This document shows, piece by piece, positions 49,529 to 57,838 of a DNA stretch of 64,000 nucleotides. The position numbers and the translations under genes are program-made. How positions within the stretch are numbered: the stretch's first letter is position 1; each line of letters starts with the position of its first letter. The notes beneath the pieces are model-generated. The model had not been told where the DNA came from. It did no database searches and saw only the letters and a list, made by a program, of their open reading frames with translations. The DNA comes from Halanaerobium hydrogeniformans (GTDB taxonomy: Bacteria > Bacillota > Halanaerobiia > Halanaerobiales > Halanaerobiaceae), in contig NC_014654.1 in assembly GCF_000166415.1 (NCBI RefSeq), positions 434,001 to 498,000 of the forward strand, written 5' to 3'.

Positions 49529-49978
49529 TTGAGTGAGTTAAATGATATAATTGATATTAATACAATAAGGTCGATTCTACCTCACCGCTATCCTTTGCTT
49601 CTGGTAGATAAGATTGAAGAGATGACAAAGGGCGAGTCAATACTGGGGATAAAGAATGTTACGATAAATGAGGAATTTTTTCTGGGTCACTACCCGGAGC
49701 GTCCCATCATGCCTGGAGTTTTAATAATCGAGGCGATGGCCCAGGTAGCAGGTATCTTGATCTATTATAGTTTTGATGATATGGAAGATAAGCTGCCCAT
49801 TTTTACAAGTATAGATAAAGCTAAATTTAGAAATCCAGTTGTACCTGGAGATCAATTGAATATAAAGGTAGAAATAGTAAGACTTAGAAAAAGAATATCG
49901 AAGGTTAAAGCAGCAGCTTATGTTGATGATCAAATTGCTGCAGAAGCCCAGATGATGTTCACATTTGAGGACAAATAG
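49529..49978 (+). CDS. fabZ: 3-hydroxyacyl-ACP dehydratase FabZ
   Basis: A 149-residue hot-dog-fold enzyme of fatty acid synthesis. TTG 49529 follows GAGGAGG (within the end of lpxC). Signatures: ILPHRYPLLLVDKIEEM, the catalytic His in FLGHYPERPIMPGVLIIEAMAQ and the catalytic Glu in the same block, VPGDQLNIKVEI. The placement between lpxC and lpxA is the rule in Negativicutes and Proteobacteria, where it balances hydroxyacyl-ACP use between fatty acids and lipid A. Confidence 0.95.
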   Translation: MSELNDIIDINTIRSILPHRYPLLLVDKIEEMTKGESILGIKNVTINEEFFLGHYPERPIMPGVLIIEAMAQVAGILIYYSFDDMEDKLPIFTSIDKAKFRNPVVPGDQLNIKVEIVRLRKRISKVKAAAYVDDQIAAEAQMMFTFEDK

Positions 49979-50032
49979 GGAAGGGGAATGATCGTTTTGG
50001 CAGCAGAAAAGAAAAAGGGAAAAGTGCTTCAT

Positions 50033-50812
50033 ATGAATCAAAACATTCATGAAACAGCAATTGTGGCTGATGGAGCCAAACTAGCGAAAGATGTAAAAAT
50101 AGGACCTTATTCTATTATCGGCGAAAATGTTGAAATAGGAGAAGGTTCAGTTATTGGACCCCATGTAGTTATTAAAGGCTGGACTACAATCGGGAAAAAT
50201 AATGAGATATCACATGGGGCTTCAATTGGTTTTGAACCTCAAGATTTAAAATTCAATGGAGAAAAGACTTATCTATTTATTGGTGATAATAATATTATCA
50301 GAGAATATGTAACAATTCACCGGGGGACCGCTGATGGCGGAGCGGAGACAAGAATTGGTAACGATAATTTAATCATGGCCTACTGTCATGTAGCACATGA
50401 CTGTCATCTTGGCTCTAATATAGTGATGTCAAATGGCACAAATCTAGCAGGACATGTAACAATAGAAGATAGTGCGGTTGTATCCGGAATGACCGGAATC
50501 CACCAGTTCGTTAGGGTTGGTAAGATGAGTATGGTAGGTGCCCATTCTAAGGTAGTTAAAGATGTACCACCATATATTCTGGTAGATGGCCATCCAGCTG
50601 GAGTCAATGGGATCAATGTAGTTGGCTTAAGAAGGAATGGTATTTCTCCAGAGCTGAGAAAAGAAATCAAAAGAGCCTATAAGATCCTCTATAGATCTAA
50701 ATTAAATATTGCTGATGCAATAGAAAAAATGGATCAGGAACTTGATGCAAGTCAAGAGATAGAACATTTTCTGCGCTTTTTAAGAAATGCAAGCCGCGGA
50801 ATTTGCAGGTAG
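50033..50812 (+). CDS. lpxA: UDP-N-acetylglucosamine O-acyltransferase
   Basis: First enzyme of lipid A synthesis, a left-handed beta-helix trimer. From ATG 50033 it is 259 residues and begins NIHETAIVADGAKLAKDV, aligned with known LpxA starts; upstream in-frame TTG 49997 (after AAGGGG) and ATG 49988 would add 12-15 Lys-rich residues. Helix repeats run to about residue 185, with YCHVAHDCHLGSN (catalytic His), GMTGIHQFVRVGK and the C-terminal helical domain containing GLRRNGISPELRKEIKRAY, the LpxA hallmark. Confidence 0.94.
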   Translation: MNQNIHETAIVADGAKLAKDVKIGPYSIIGENVEIGEGSVIGPHVVIKGWTTIGKNNEISHGASIGFEPQDLKFNGEKTYLFIGDNNIIREYVTIHRGTADGGAETRIGNDNLIMAYCHVAHDCHLGSNIVMSNGTNLAGHVTIEDSAVVSGMTGIHQFVRVGKMSMVGAHSKVVKDVPPYILVDGHPAGVNGINVVGLRRNGISPELRKEIKRAYKILYRSKLNIADAIEKMDQELDASQEIEHFLRFLRNASRGICR

Positions 50813-50823
50813 GTTGATTTAAG

Positions 50824-51654
50824 ATGGCAAAAACAGCACTGCTGGCAGGCTGGGGAGATATGCCCCGCCTCTGGGCCGAAAGAGCAGAAGCCCGGGGAGA
50901 AGATTTTATAGTAATCAAAATAGCAGAAGAAATAACCGCTCAGTTCTCTGATCTGGATTGCAAGGAGCAGACAGTTAACCTGGCAGATTTTAATCTGCTG
51001 CTCGAGCTTTTAAAAAAAGAAGGGATAAGCCGGTTGATCCTTTTGGGCAAGATCCATAAAGAAAAGCTTTTTAAAGATTTTGAAGCTGATCTTAAGCTGA
51101 AAATGCTTTTAGCTTCACTACCCAACTTCAATGATGATACCATTTTAAAAGCTCTGGTTGATCAGTTTATAGAATTGGGGATAGATGTCTTAGCTCAGCA
51201 CTATTTGCTGGAAGATATTTTAGCGAAAAGAGGTATTTTAGCAGGTGATCCTTCAGCCAAGCTGAAAAAAGAACTGGCTTATGGTTTTAAAACAGCCTAT
51301 AATCTGGGTCGTTTTGATATCGGGCAAACCGCTCTGGTTAAAGATGGAGCTGTTATGGCCCTTGAGGCAGTTGAAGGTACAGATGAGGCGATCAAAAGGG
51401 CTGCTAAATTTGGTGGTCCTGGTTTTGTGATGGCCAAATGCAGTAAAAAGGAACAGGATTTCCGCTTTGATATTCCCACAGTTGGCCTTAATACTTTAGA
51501 ACTGCTTTTAGAACATCAGGCAGCAGGGTTGGTAATCGAAGCCGAAAAAACTTTTATGCTTGATCAGGCAGAATTCTGCCGGAGAGCAGAAAAAGAAGGG
51601 CTGGTTGTTGCAGCTGCTTCTTTTGATAAAGGAGAAATGATCTTAAATTGTTAA
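50824..51654 (+). CDS. lpxI: UDP-2,3-diacylglucosamine pyrophosphatase LpxI
   Basis: A 276-residue enzyme that makes lipid X from UDP-diacylglucosamine. It is of the LpxI (DUF1009) type, not LpxH. N-terminal domain starts TALLAGWGDMPRLWAERA; the centre has KIHKEKLFKDF and the C-terminal domain the ALEAVEGTDEAIKRA block, GPGFVMAKCSKKEQDFRFDIPTVG with the catalytic Asp, and GLVIEAEKTFMLD. Sits between lpxA and lpxB, overlapping lpxB by 7 nt, as in other LpxI users. Confidence 0.93.
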   Translation: MAKTALLAGWGDMPRLWAERAEARGEDFIVIKIAEEITAQFSDLDCKEQTVNLADFNLLLELLKKEGISRLILLGKIHKEKLFKDFEADLKLKMLLASLPNFNDDTILKALVDQFIELGIDVLAQHYLLEDILAKRGILAGDPSAKLKKELAYGFKTAYNLGRFDIGQTALVKDGAVMALEAVEGTDEAIKRAAKFGGPGFVMAKCSKKEQDFRFDIPTVGLNTLELLLEHQAAGLVIEAEKTFMLDQAEFCRRAEKEGLVVAAASFDKGEMILNC

Positions 51655-52805
51655 ATATAATGGTTTCTGCAGGAGAAGTGTCTGGAGACATGCATGCTGC
51701 TGCAGTTATAAAAGAATTAAAAGAAAAAACTAAAGCTTTAGATATAGAGGTTAATGTGTTCGGGATGGGCTCAACTGCTTTAAAAAAAGCAGGGGCCGAG
51801 ATAATCATCGATCCCACAGAGATCAGTACCATCGGTTATCTGGAAGCCTTTAAAAATCTCAGAACCCATTTTAAGCATTTAAAAAAGCTGAAAGAACTTT
51901 TAAAAGAGAGAAAACCAGACCTGGTTTTTCTGGTTGATTATTCTGCTTTTAATATGAAGCTGGCTAAAGCCTGTGCTAAAGAGGGCATTAAGGCTGTTAA
52001 CTATTTTCCACCAACCGCCTGGATCTATAATAAGGGGCGGGCCAAAAAACTGGCTGATTATGGAACCCATATTGCAGCTGTTTTACCGATGGAAAGGGAT
52101 GTTTATCGGCAAGCAGGGGCAGAGGTTACATTTGTTGGTCATCCACTCTTAGATCTGGTAAAGGTCGAGGGTGACAAAAACTCTATTAAAGCAGATTTTA
52201 AGATCAGAAAAAAGAAAAAGGTAATCGGGCTTTTTCCCGGCAGCCGCAGGGGAGAGATCAAGGCTCTTTTACCGGAGATCTTAAAAGCAGCCCAGAGATT
52301 GGATGAAAATTTCGATCACCTTAGTTTTGTTCTGGCTGCAGCAGAAGGGGTAAAAGATGAATTTTTAAAAGAATTTACTGATGATTTTAAGCTAGACCTA
52401 AAAATAGTGCGTGATAATAACTACAGGCTGATGGAAGCAGCCGAATTTTTAATTACTGCCTCAGGTACAACGACTTTAGAGGCAGCTATTTTAACTACAC
52501 CCCATATAATAGTCTATAAATCCAGTTTAAGCACCTATCTTCTGGCCAAATATTTTTTCAAGATAGAATTTATCGGTAAACCTAATATCATCGCCGGTAA
52601 GCAAATACTGCCAGAACTTTTGCAGCAGGAATGTACGGCAGAAAATATCTATGTTCAGGCAGAAGAGTGGCTTAATTATAAGGGGCTTTTGGTTGAAGCA
52701 GAAAGAAAACTCCGGGAGGTAAAAGAAAAACTCGGAGGTGGAGGTGCGGTTAAAAAGACAGCAGAATTATTGTTAGCAGAGGGAGGGCTCAAAGGAAATG
52801 GATAA
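51648..52805 (+). CDS. lpxB: Lipid-A-disaccharide synthase
   Basis: A 385-residue GT-B glycosyltransferase (GT19) that joins lipid X with UDP-diacylglucosamine. TTG 51648 lies in the lpxI end. Signatures: IMVSAGEVSGDMHAAAVI, VDYSAFNMKLAK, PPTAWIYNKGRAKKLADY, FVGHPLLD, LFPGSRRGEIKALLP, and the sugar-nucleotide site TASGTTTLEAAI. Ends by overlapping lptC. Following enzymes LpxK and KdtA are not in the window. Confidence 0.95.
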   Translation: MLNIMVSAGEVSGDMHAAAVIKELKEKTKALDIEVNVFGMGSTALKKAGAEIIIDPTEISTIGYLEAFKNLRTHFKHLKKLKELLKERKPDLVFLVDYSAFNMKLAKACAKEGIKAVNYFPPTAWIYNKGRAKKLADYGTHIAAVLPMERDVYRQAGAEVTFVGHPLLDLVKVEGDKNSIKADFKIRKKKKVIGLFPGSRRGEIKALLPEILKAAQRLDENFDHLSFVLAAAEGVKDEFLKEFTDDFKLDLKIVRDNNYRLMEAAEFLITASGTTTLEAAILTTPHIIVYKSSLSTYLLAKYFFKIEFIGKPNIIAGKQILPELLQQECTAENIYVQAEEWLNYKGLLVEAERKLREVKEKLGGGGAVKKTAELLLAEGGLKGNG

Positions 52806-53376
52806 AAAACATATTTTTCTGGGGCTCTTTATTTTTATGATAATAGTAATTTCTCTCTTTTTAACCCTTGATGATCCCCCTTTTATAGAACCGAATGATC
52901 TAAATGAGGTCGAAGAGGGGGCAGAAGAAGAATTAGAAGATGTCAGGTTCAGCATCATCAACAGAAATCAAAACCATGAACTGAAGTTGATCAGTGAGCG
53001 GGTAGATAACTACCAGTCTGAAAATAGGATGGAGCTATACCCGGTTGAAATCGAGGTCTATGACCGTGAAGATGGAGAATTACTCTATACCTTAAAGGGA
53101 GATTTCGGTCAGTATTTTACCCGGGAAGACTATATTGAACTCAGGGGTAATGTGGAAATAGAAAGTGACCGCTATTTTATCGAGGCTGATGAACTTGACT
53201 ACTTTTTAAATGAAGATTTTTTAGAGGGAAGAGATTCTGTGCAGATCAGAGGGGCTGATTTCACTTCTACAGCTAAAAGATTTGATTCTGATTTAAATTT
53301 AAGGAATTTAAGACTCTATGCCGAAGAAAATCAAACAAGGGCAGGAGTATATTTTGAGGAGCAGAATGATGAATAA
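52798..53376 (+). CDS. lptC: LptC-like lipopolysaccharide export bridge protein
   Basis: A 192-residue protein: an N-terminal membrane helix (about 5-23), then a single jellyroll of beta-strands with the LptC pattern (YTLKGDFGQYFTREDYIELRGNVEIES, IEADELDYFLNEDFLEG). It links the LptB-permease complex to LptA in the periplasm. It overlaps lpxB by 8 nt and lptA by 8 nt, so translation is coupled. The assignment rests on position and on the D-Y-I-E-L-R-G-N-V strand pattern; sequence identity of LptC is low in general. Confidence 0.85.
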   Translation: MDKKHIFLGLFIFMIIVISLFLTLDDPPFIEPNDLNEVEEGAEEELEDVRFSIINRNQNHELKLISERVDNYQSENRMELYPVEIEVYDREDGELLYTLKGDFGQYFTREDYIELRGNVEIESDRYFIEADELDYFLNEDFLEGRDSVQIRGADFTSTAKRFDSDLNLRNLRLYAEENQTRAGVYFEEQNDE

Positions 53377-53995
53377 AAAATTTATTACAATTTTATTAAT
53401 TTTAATAATGATTTTTACGGTCGGAAGTGTAAGTGCAGCCAGGCAGTTAACCGGTGATGAGCTAGATTTTTTAGATAGTGAGGCCGGTCAGATCATCGAG
53501 GCCCGCAGAGATGTGGAGCTGCTGTATGATGAGCTGAGAATTACTGCTGAAGATGAGGGTATTTACCACCGCTACAGTGGAGAAATAGAGTTCAGATATA
53601 ATGTAGAACTTTTTTATCAGGACTATCAGGGTAGAGCCCATGAATTAACCGGTAATATAGAATCAGAGGTTTTTTATCTAGAACAGGATGCTGTTTTAGA
53701 AGCTGCTGACAGCTATCTTGAGGCTGATAGGATAGAAATCTATCAGGCTGAAGAAAGGATAGAAGCTTTTGGCAATGCCTATCTAGAATATGAGGATTTC
53801 TGGGCAGAGGCAGATGAGATCATCAGTTATCTGGACCGGGAAGTAACCCATTTAAGTGGTAATGTCCGGGGAGAAAGAAATGGAGAAAGATTTTCAGCTA
53901 ATTCTGCAGAGATAAATCAGGCTGAAAATGAGATAAGACTGAGGGGACAGGCTAAACTGAGTCTACCCGAGGGGGAAGCAAACGATGACAATTAA
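53369..53995 (+). CDS. lptA: LptA/OstA-like periplasmic LPS carrier
   Basis: A 208-residue protein. Start ATG 53369, 7 nt after GAGGAG (ATG 53366 also possible; a longer frame reaches 53318). Signal peptide 1-24 (SVSA before A), then an OstA beta-jellyroll with repeats of RAHELTGNIESEVFYL, ADRIEIYQAEERIEAFGN and VTHLSGNVRGERNGERF. It forms the bridge that shields LPS as it crosses the periplasm. Acidic, as expected of a halophile. No lptD for the outer-membrane end is in the window. Confidence 0.85.
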   Translation: MNKKFITILLILIMIFTVGSVSAARQLTGDELDFLDSEAGQIIEARRDVELLYDELRITAEDEGIYHRYSGEIEFRYNVELFYQDYQGRAHELTGNIESEVFYLEQDAVLEAADSYLEADRIEIYQAEERIEAFGNAYLEYEDFWAEADEIISYLDREVTHLSGNVRGERNGERFSANSAEINQAENEIRLRGQAKLSLPEGEANDDN

Positions 53996-54704
53996 GGCAG
54001 AAGGCCTGGTTAAAGTATATAATAAACTGAGGGTTGTAGATGAGGTTGACATTAAGGTAGAAAGGGGCCAGATAGTGGGTCTTTTAGGTCCCAATGGGGC
54101 CGGGAAAACCACCACCTTTTATATGATCCTCGGTTTGATCAACCCCGATGGGGGTAAGATCTTTTTTGATGAACACGATATTTCTGAGCTACCCGTTTTT
54201 AAAAGGGCAAGGCTTGGAGTAGGCTATTTACCTCAGGAGGCCTCTATTTTTCGCAAGCTGACGGTTGCCGATAACCTGAGAGCTATTTTAGAACACAAAG
54301 ATTACAGTAAAGAGAAAATAGAACAGATTACTACAGATCTTTTAGAAGAATTTCATATAGAGGGGCTTAGAGACCGCAAGGGCTTTCAGCTTTCCGGGGG
54401 AGAAAGACGTCGGGTGGAGATCGCCCGTTCTCTGGCAGCAGATCCAGATTTTATCCTGCTTGATGAACCCTTTGCCGGGGTAGACCCGATCGCTGTTAAC
54501 GATATTCAGGATATTATCCGCTATCTTAAAAAAAGAGGGCTGGGTGTATTGATCACAGATCACAGTGTTAGGGAAACCCTTTCTATCACAGATAGAGCCT
54601 ATATCATGCATGAAGGTAAGATCCTCTTTTCCGGAACCTCTGAGGAGATCTCAGAAAATGAGCTGGCCCGCAAATTCTATTTAGGAGATAAATTTAAAAT
54701 TTAG
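53985..54704 (+). CDS. lptB: LPS export ABC transporter ATPase LptB
   Basis: A 239-residue ABC ATPase powering LPS extraction. Walker A GPNGAGKTT (about 34-42), Q-loop GYLPQEASIFR, signature LSGGERRRVEIARS, Walker B FILLDEPFAGVDPIAV, switch His in ITDHSVRETL. The PQEASIFRKLTV and FAGVDPIAV blocks are LptB-specific. It overlaps lptA by 11 nt and is followed by its permease. Confidence 0.96.
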   Translation: MTIKAEGLVKVYNKLRVVDEVDIKVERGQIVGLLGPNGAGKTTTFYMILGLINPDGGKIFFDEHDISELPVFKRARLGVGYLPQEASIFRKLTVADNLRAILEHKDYSKEKIEQITTDLLEEFHIEGLRDRKGFQLSGGERRRVEIARSLAADPDFILLDEPFAGVDPIAVNDIQDIIRYLKKRGLGVLITDHSVRETLSITDRAYIMHEGKILFSGTSEEISENELARKFYLGDKFKI

Positions 54705-54719
54705 TGAGGTGCATCTTTT

Positions 54720-55820
54720 TTGAAAACAGTTGATAAATACATCTACAAAGAATTGATAGCACCTTTTTTATTCGGGGTGGCAGCTTTTACCGGTATCTTT
54801 ATCGGTACAGATCTGATCTTTGAGGTGACAGAATATTATATAGAATGGGGAGTAGATGTTTTAACCCTGCTCAGGCTTTTCTTTTTAAGTTTGCCGGAGA
54901 TAATTATTTTGACCTTCCCGATGGCAGCACTTTTAGGAACCATTATGGCCTATAACAGGCTGTCCGGTGATAGTGAGATAACAGCCATGCGGGCGGGAGG
55001 AATCAGTATTATGGCTATAGTCTTACCTGCCCTGATTATGGGACTTGTAACAAGTGGGATTACAATCGCTATCACAGAATTTATTGTACCTGGTGCAAAT
55101 TATCAGGCAGAACAGATAATCCATCAATTTAAACACGGGGAGCGAAGACCGGATACCCAGTATGACCTCTTTTTAACCCCTTTAGACAGCAGGACGAGCA
55201 GACCTGACTATATGCTTTATGCAAAAAGTTTTAATGCCGAAAACGGCAGGATGACAGATGTGGTATTACAGAGCTTTGAAGATGGTAGACCCAGAAGCGT
55301 ACTTGAAGCAGAGGAAGCCCTCTGGCTGAGAGATGGCTGGAGCTTTTTTAATGGCACAGTCTATTTTCTGGACAGAGAGGACCGTTCACCATCTTTAGAG
55401 TTCAGCCAGTACCGTTCTCGGGAGGATATCCATTCTCCAGCCCAGGCTGGTAAGCTTGGTAAGGATATAGATGAGATGAATATCAGAGAATTAAATGAAC
55501 ACATCGCACTTTTAGAACAGCAGGGCAGGGCAGCATATGAAGAGCGGGTTGAGTTCCACCACCGCTTTTCGGTTCCGATGGCAAGCTTTATCTTTGCCCT
55601 CCTGGCAGCTCCACTGGGGATCAAACCACAGCGTTCTGCCGGTTCGGCAACAGGTTTTGGGATCAGTATCATAATCATCTTTATCTATTATGTGCTGATG
55701 ACCATCGGAGATGCTTTAGGCAGTCAGGGTACGATAGAACCATGGCTTGGAGCCTGGCTGCAGAATATAATAATCTTTTTAGTTGGTTCAGGACTTTTAT
55801 ATAAAACGGCAAAACAATAA
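54720..55820 (+). CDS. LptF/LptG-family LPS export permease
   Basis: A 366-residue permease of the YjgP/YjgQ family. TTG 54720. Three N-terminal helices (about 11-31, 45-77, 95-125), a periplasmic beta-jellyroll (about 130-260, with YMLYAKSFNAENGRMTDV and EEALWLRDGWSFFNG), and three C-terminal helices starting FHHRFSVPMASFIFALLAAPLGIKPQ, the hallmark. Only one permease gene is present, so the transporter would be a homodimer or use a second copy elsewhere. It follows lptB by 15 nt. Confidence 0.92.
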   Translation: MKTVDKYIYKELIAPFLFGVAAFTGIFIGTDLIFEVTEYYIEWGVDVLTLLRLFFLSLPEIIILTFPMAALLGTIMAYNRLSGDSEITAMRAGGISIMAIVLPALIMGLVTSGITIAITEFIVPGANYQAEQIIHQFKHGERRPDTQYDLFLTPLDSRTSRPDYMLYAKSFNAENGRMTDVVLQSFEDGRPRSVLEAEEALWLRDGWSFFNGTVYFLDREDRSPSLEFSQYRSREDIHSPAQAGKLGKDIDEMNIRELNEHIALLEQQGRAAYEERVEFHHRFSVPMASFIFALLAAPLGIKPQRSAGSATGFGISIIIIFIYYVLMTIGDALGSQGTIEPWLGAWLQNIIIFLVGSGLLYKTAKQ

Positions 55821-55844
55821 TTTAAATTTTAGGAGGTGGAGATT

Positions 55845-57116
55845 ATTAACGCTTTTGTAATTATCTTTTCAGTAGTATTTTTAAGTGGTTTAATAGCTTA
55901 TCTTGGTGACAAGATAGGGATGAAGATGGGTAAAAAACGAGTCTCTTTATTTGGTCTCCGCCCCCGTTATTCTTCTGTAATAATTACCATTATTACCGGT
56001 GTTTTAATCGCCGTACTTTCAATAACAGTATTATTAGGGGTTTACTCTGAGTTGAGAAATGCCCTCTTTAATATTAATGAGGTATTAACTAGATTAGAAT
56101 ATCTAAATGAACAATTAGAAGAAAGGGACCAGGAGCTGGCAACTAGAGATCAGATGCTGGCCGAAAGAGATGAAGAATTAAGTGATTTACAGCAGACAAT
56201 AGAGGCCAGGGAAGAAGAAATAACAGACAGGGAAGCTGAGATCTTAGATAAAGAAAGAGAAATTGCAGCCAGAGATCAGGAGATTGCAGAAACAGAACAG
56301 GAACTGGCTGATTTAACAGAAAACAGAGATCAACTTTTAGCCCGGGTAGATGAGTTAAGTGCCCAGCGGGATGATTTAGAAGCTCAGATAGATGATCTGG
56401 ATGAAGAAATTGCTGCCCTAGAGGCTGACTATGATCAGTTAAGGGATCTGGCAAACCAGCTCCAGGCAGGAGTTATCTATTACATGGGTGAAGATATGGT
56501 CTACCAGAGAGGTGAAGTAATCTATAGTGATGTTATAGAGGGTGGACGCAGTGAACAGGAAACAATTTCTGAACTGAATCGCTATCTACAGTCAGCAAAT
56601 GAGGTTGCCAAAGAAAGAGAAATAGAGGTCAATGAAGAAACAGGTATGGCCTTAAGACTGCAGACAGAAGATATCTTAAATGCCGCCCGCGTAATCTATA
56701 ATATGGATCCAGGCTCCAAGGTTATAGTAAGTCTTGTTGCCAGGGTAAATGTTCCCAAAAATGACTGGCTTTATGCAAACTTCCAGCTTAATCAGGATTT
56801 TATAGTCTTTGAAGAAGGTGAACTGATAAATTCCAGGGTCATAGATTCAGACCAGAGCAGTGAAGAAATCGAGGCAGAATTAGAAACCCTGCTTAGATCT
56901 GTCAACCAGAGAGCGATCAACAAGGGTCTTTTACCTGATGATTCCGGTCAGGTGGGCAGCATCAACTTCAGCATGTTCTATGATATTGTAAATCAGGTTA
57001 GAGATTCGAGTGGTAGGATTGAACTTAAAGTATATGCAGCTTCAGATATCTGGCGTGAAGATAGACTGACAAATAATCTGGAGTTCGAATTAGAGGAGAT
57101 AAATGACAATGACTGA
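55845..57116 (+). CDS. DUF3084-type membrane coiled-coil protein
   Basis: About 423 residues. Two membrane helices (about 2-20 and 45-65) frame a short loop with KRVSLFGLRPRYSSVI, then a coiled coil of 130 residues (ERDEELSDLQQ, REAEILDKEREIAARDQ type heptads) and a C-terminal domain matching DUF3084 (YYMGEDMVYQRGEVIY, VIDSDQSSEEIEAELE, VNQRAINKGLLPDDSGQVG). Function unknown; often near outer-membrane or cell-division genes. The start is unclear: GTG 55836 overlaps AGGAGG, while ATT 55845 is 8 nt after it, exactly as in the ywlE-like gene; I use ATT 55845. Confidence 0.8.
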   Translation: MNAFVIIFSVVFLSGLIAYLGDKIGMKMGKKRVSLFGLRPRYSSVIITIITGVLIAVLSITVLLGVYSELRNALFNINEVLTRLEYLNEQLEERDQELATRDQMLAERDEELSDLQQTIEAREEEITDREAEILDKEREIAARDQEIAETEQELADLTENRDQLLARVDELSAQRDDLEAQIDDLDEEIAALEADYDQLRDLANQLQAGVIYYMGEDMVYQRGEVIYSDVIEGGRSEQETISELNRYLQSANEVAKEREIEVNEETGMALRLQTEDILNAARVIYNMDPGSKVIVSLVARVNVPKNDWLYANFQLNQDFIVFEEGELINSRVIDSDQSSEEIEAELETLLRSVNQRAINKGLLPDDSGQVGSINFSMFYDIVNQVRDSSGRIELKVYAASDIWREDRLTNNLEFELEEINDND

Positions 57117-57528
57117 GGAACTATTATCTTTGGATCCGGGTAGAAATAAAATTGGAACCGCTGTTATAAGCAGAGATAAAGAGGAAAGAGAAAAGACGAT
57201 AGTAAGCCTAACTGAATTTGAAGATCATTTAAATGAGATATTTGATAAATATCAAATAAACGAAATCATCGTCGGTAATGGTACAGGAGCAGAAAAAATT
57301 ATAAAAAAGATTGAAAAATTAAAAATAAATAAAAAAATAACGGTGGTTGATGAAAAATTCAGCACAGAAGAAGCTCAGGCCCGCTATCTAAGGGAAAAGC
57401 CGATGTCTAGATATGAAAAACTTTTGAGGAAATTCATCTCATGGAAGGTAAAAAAGCCCTTAGATGACTATGCAGCCCTGATTATTGCCGAAAAATACCT
57501 TGAAAAACTTGACAAAGAGCTTAAATAA
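57103..57528 (+). CDS. RuvX/YqgF-like RNase H-fold protein
   Basis: A 141-residue protein overlapping the DUF3084 gene by 14 nt. It resembles the YqgF/RuvX RNase H-like family: LLSLDPGRNKIGTAVISRD (first catalytic Asp), INEIIVGNGTGAEKI, VVDEKFSTEEAQARY (Glu) and KPLDDYAALIIAEKYL (Asp). It lacks the standard RuvX G-T-R-R-I-G form, so it is a divergent relative, as seen in diderm Firmicutes envelope clusters. A nuclease role in DNA or pre-rRNA is possible; its position after DUF3084 is unexplained. Confidence 0.7.
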   Translation: MTMTEELLSLDPGRNKIGTAVISRDKEEREKTIVSLTEFEDHLNEIFDKYQINEIIVGNGTGAEKIIKKIEKLKINKKITVVDEKFSTEEAQARYLREKPMSRYEKLLRKFISWKVKKPLDDYAALIIAEKYLEKLDKELK

Positions 57529-57654
57529 CCTTAAAATAGACAGTAGGATAGCCAGAATTTGAAGTTTTTGTGAAATATCTTTGAATTAATTCTTCGATTT
57601 TGGATTATCTGTGTTTATTAACTTATGCTTATAATCTCGAAGCTAAAATGCGGT
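57529..57654 (+). promoter_or_regulatory. Intergenic region with the porin promoter
   Basis: No gene seen. A TATAAT box at 57630-57635 would start transcription near 57642, in line with the start of the conserved leader. A clear -35 is missing at normal spacing; a TG dinucleotide four bases upstream may help. Confidence 0.45.
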
Positions 57655-57838
57655 GGAAAGGAGGTGCCCCCCGAAGCTGCGGAGTGGTAGAGATATAAGA
57701 GTTCTAAAACTTATACTTAAATCGATTGGACAGATGAAGAGGAAACTAGGCAACTCGCTCGGATGTCCTCTGAGATTATATAGGTCACTTAGAACTTATA
57801 TAAATTAGATCGAAAACAATCAAGGGGGATAAATAATA
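57655..57838 (+). ncRNA. Conserved structured leader RNA, copy 1 (upstream of SLH porin)
   Basis: This 184-nt leader is nearly the same as 62181-62356 before the second porin gene. Pairings: P1 AGTTCTAA 57700-57707 with TTAGAACT 57789-57796; P2 57709-57715 with 57779-57785, 7 bp with changes that keep pairing between copies (U-G to U-A, U-A to G-U); and two competing inner pairings, GGACA 57728-57732 with TGTCC 57764-57768, or AGAGGA 57738-57743 with TCCTCT 57766-57771. A C-tract (57667-57672) can pair with the GGGGG ribosome site (57824-57828). No known riboswitch recognised. Confidence 0.8.
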
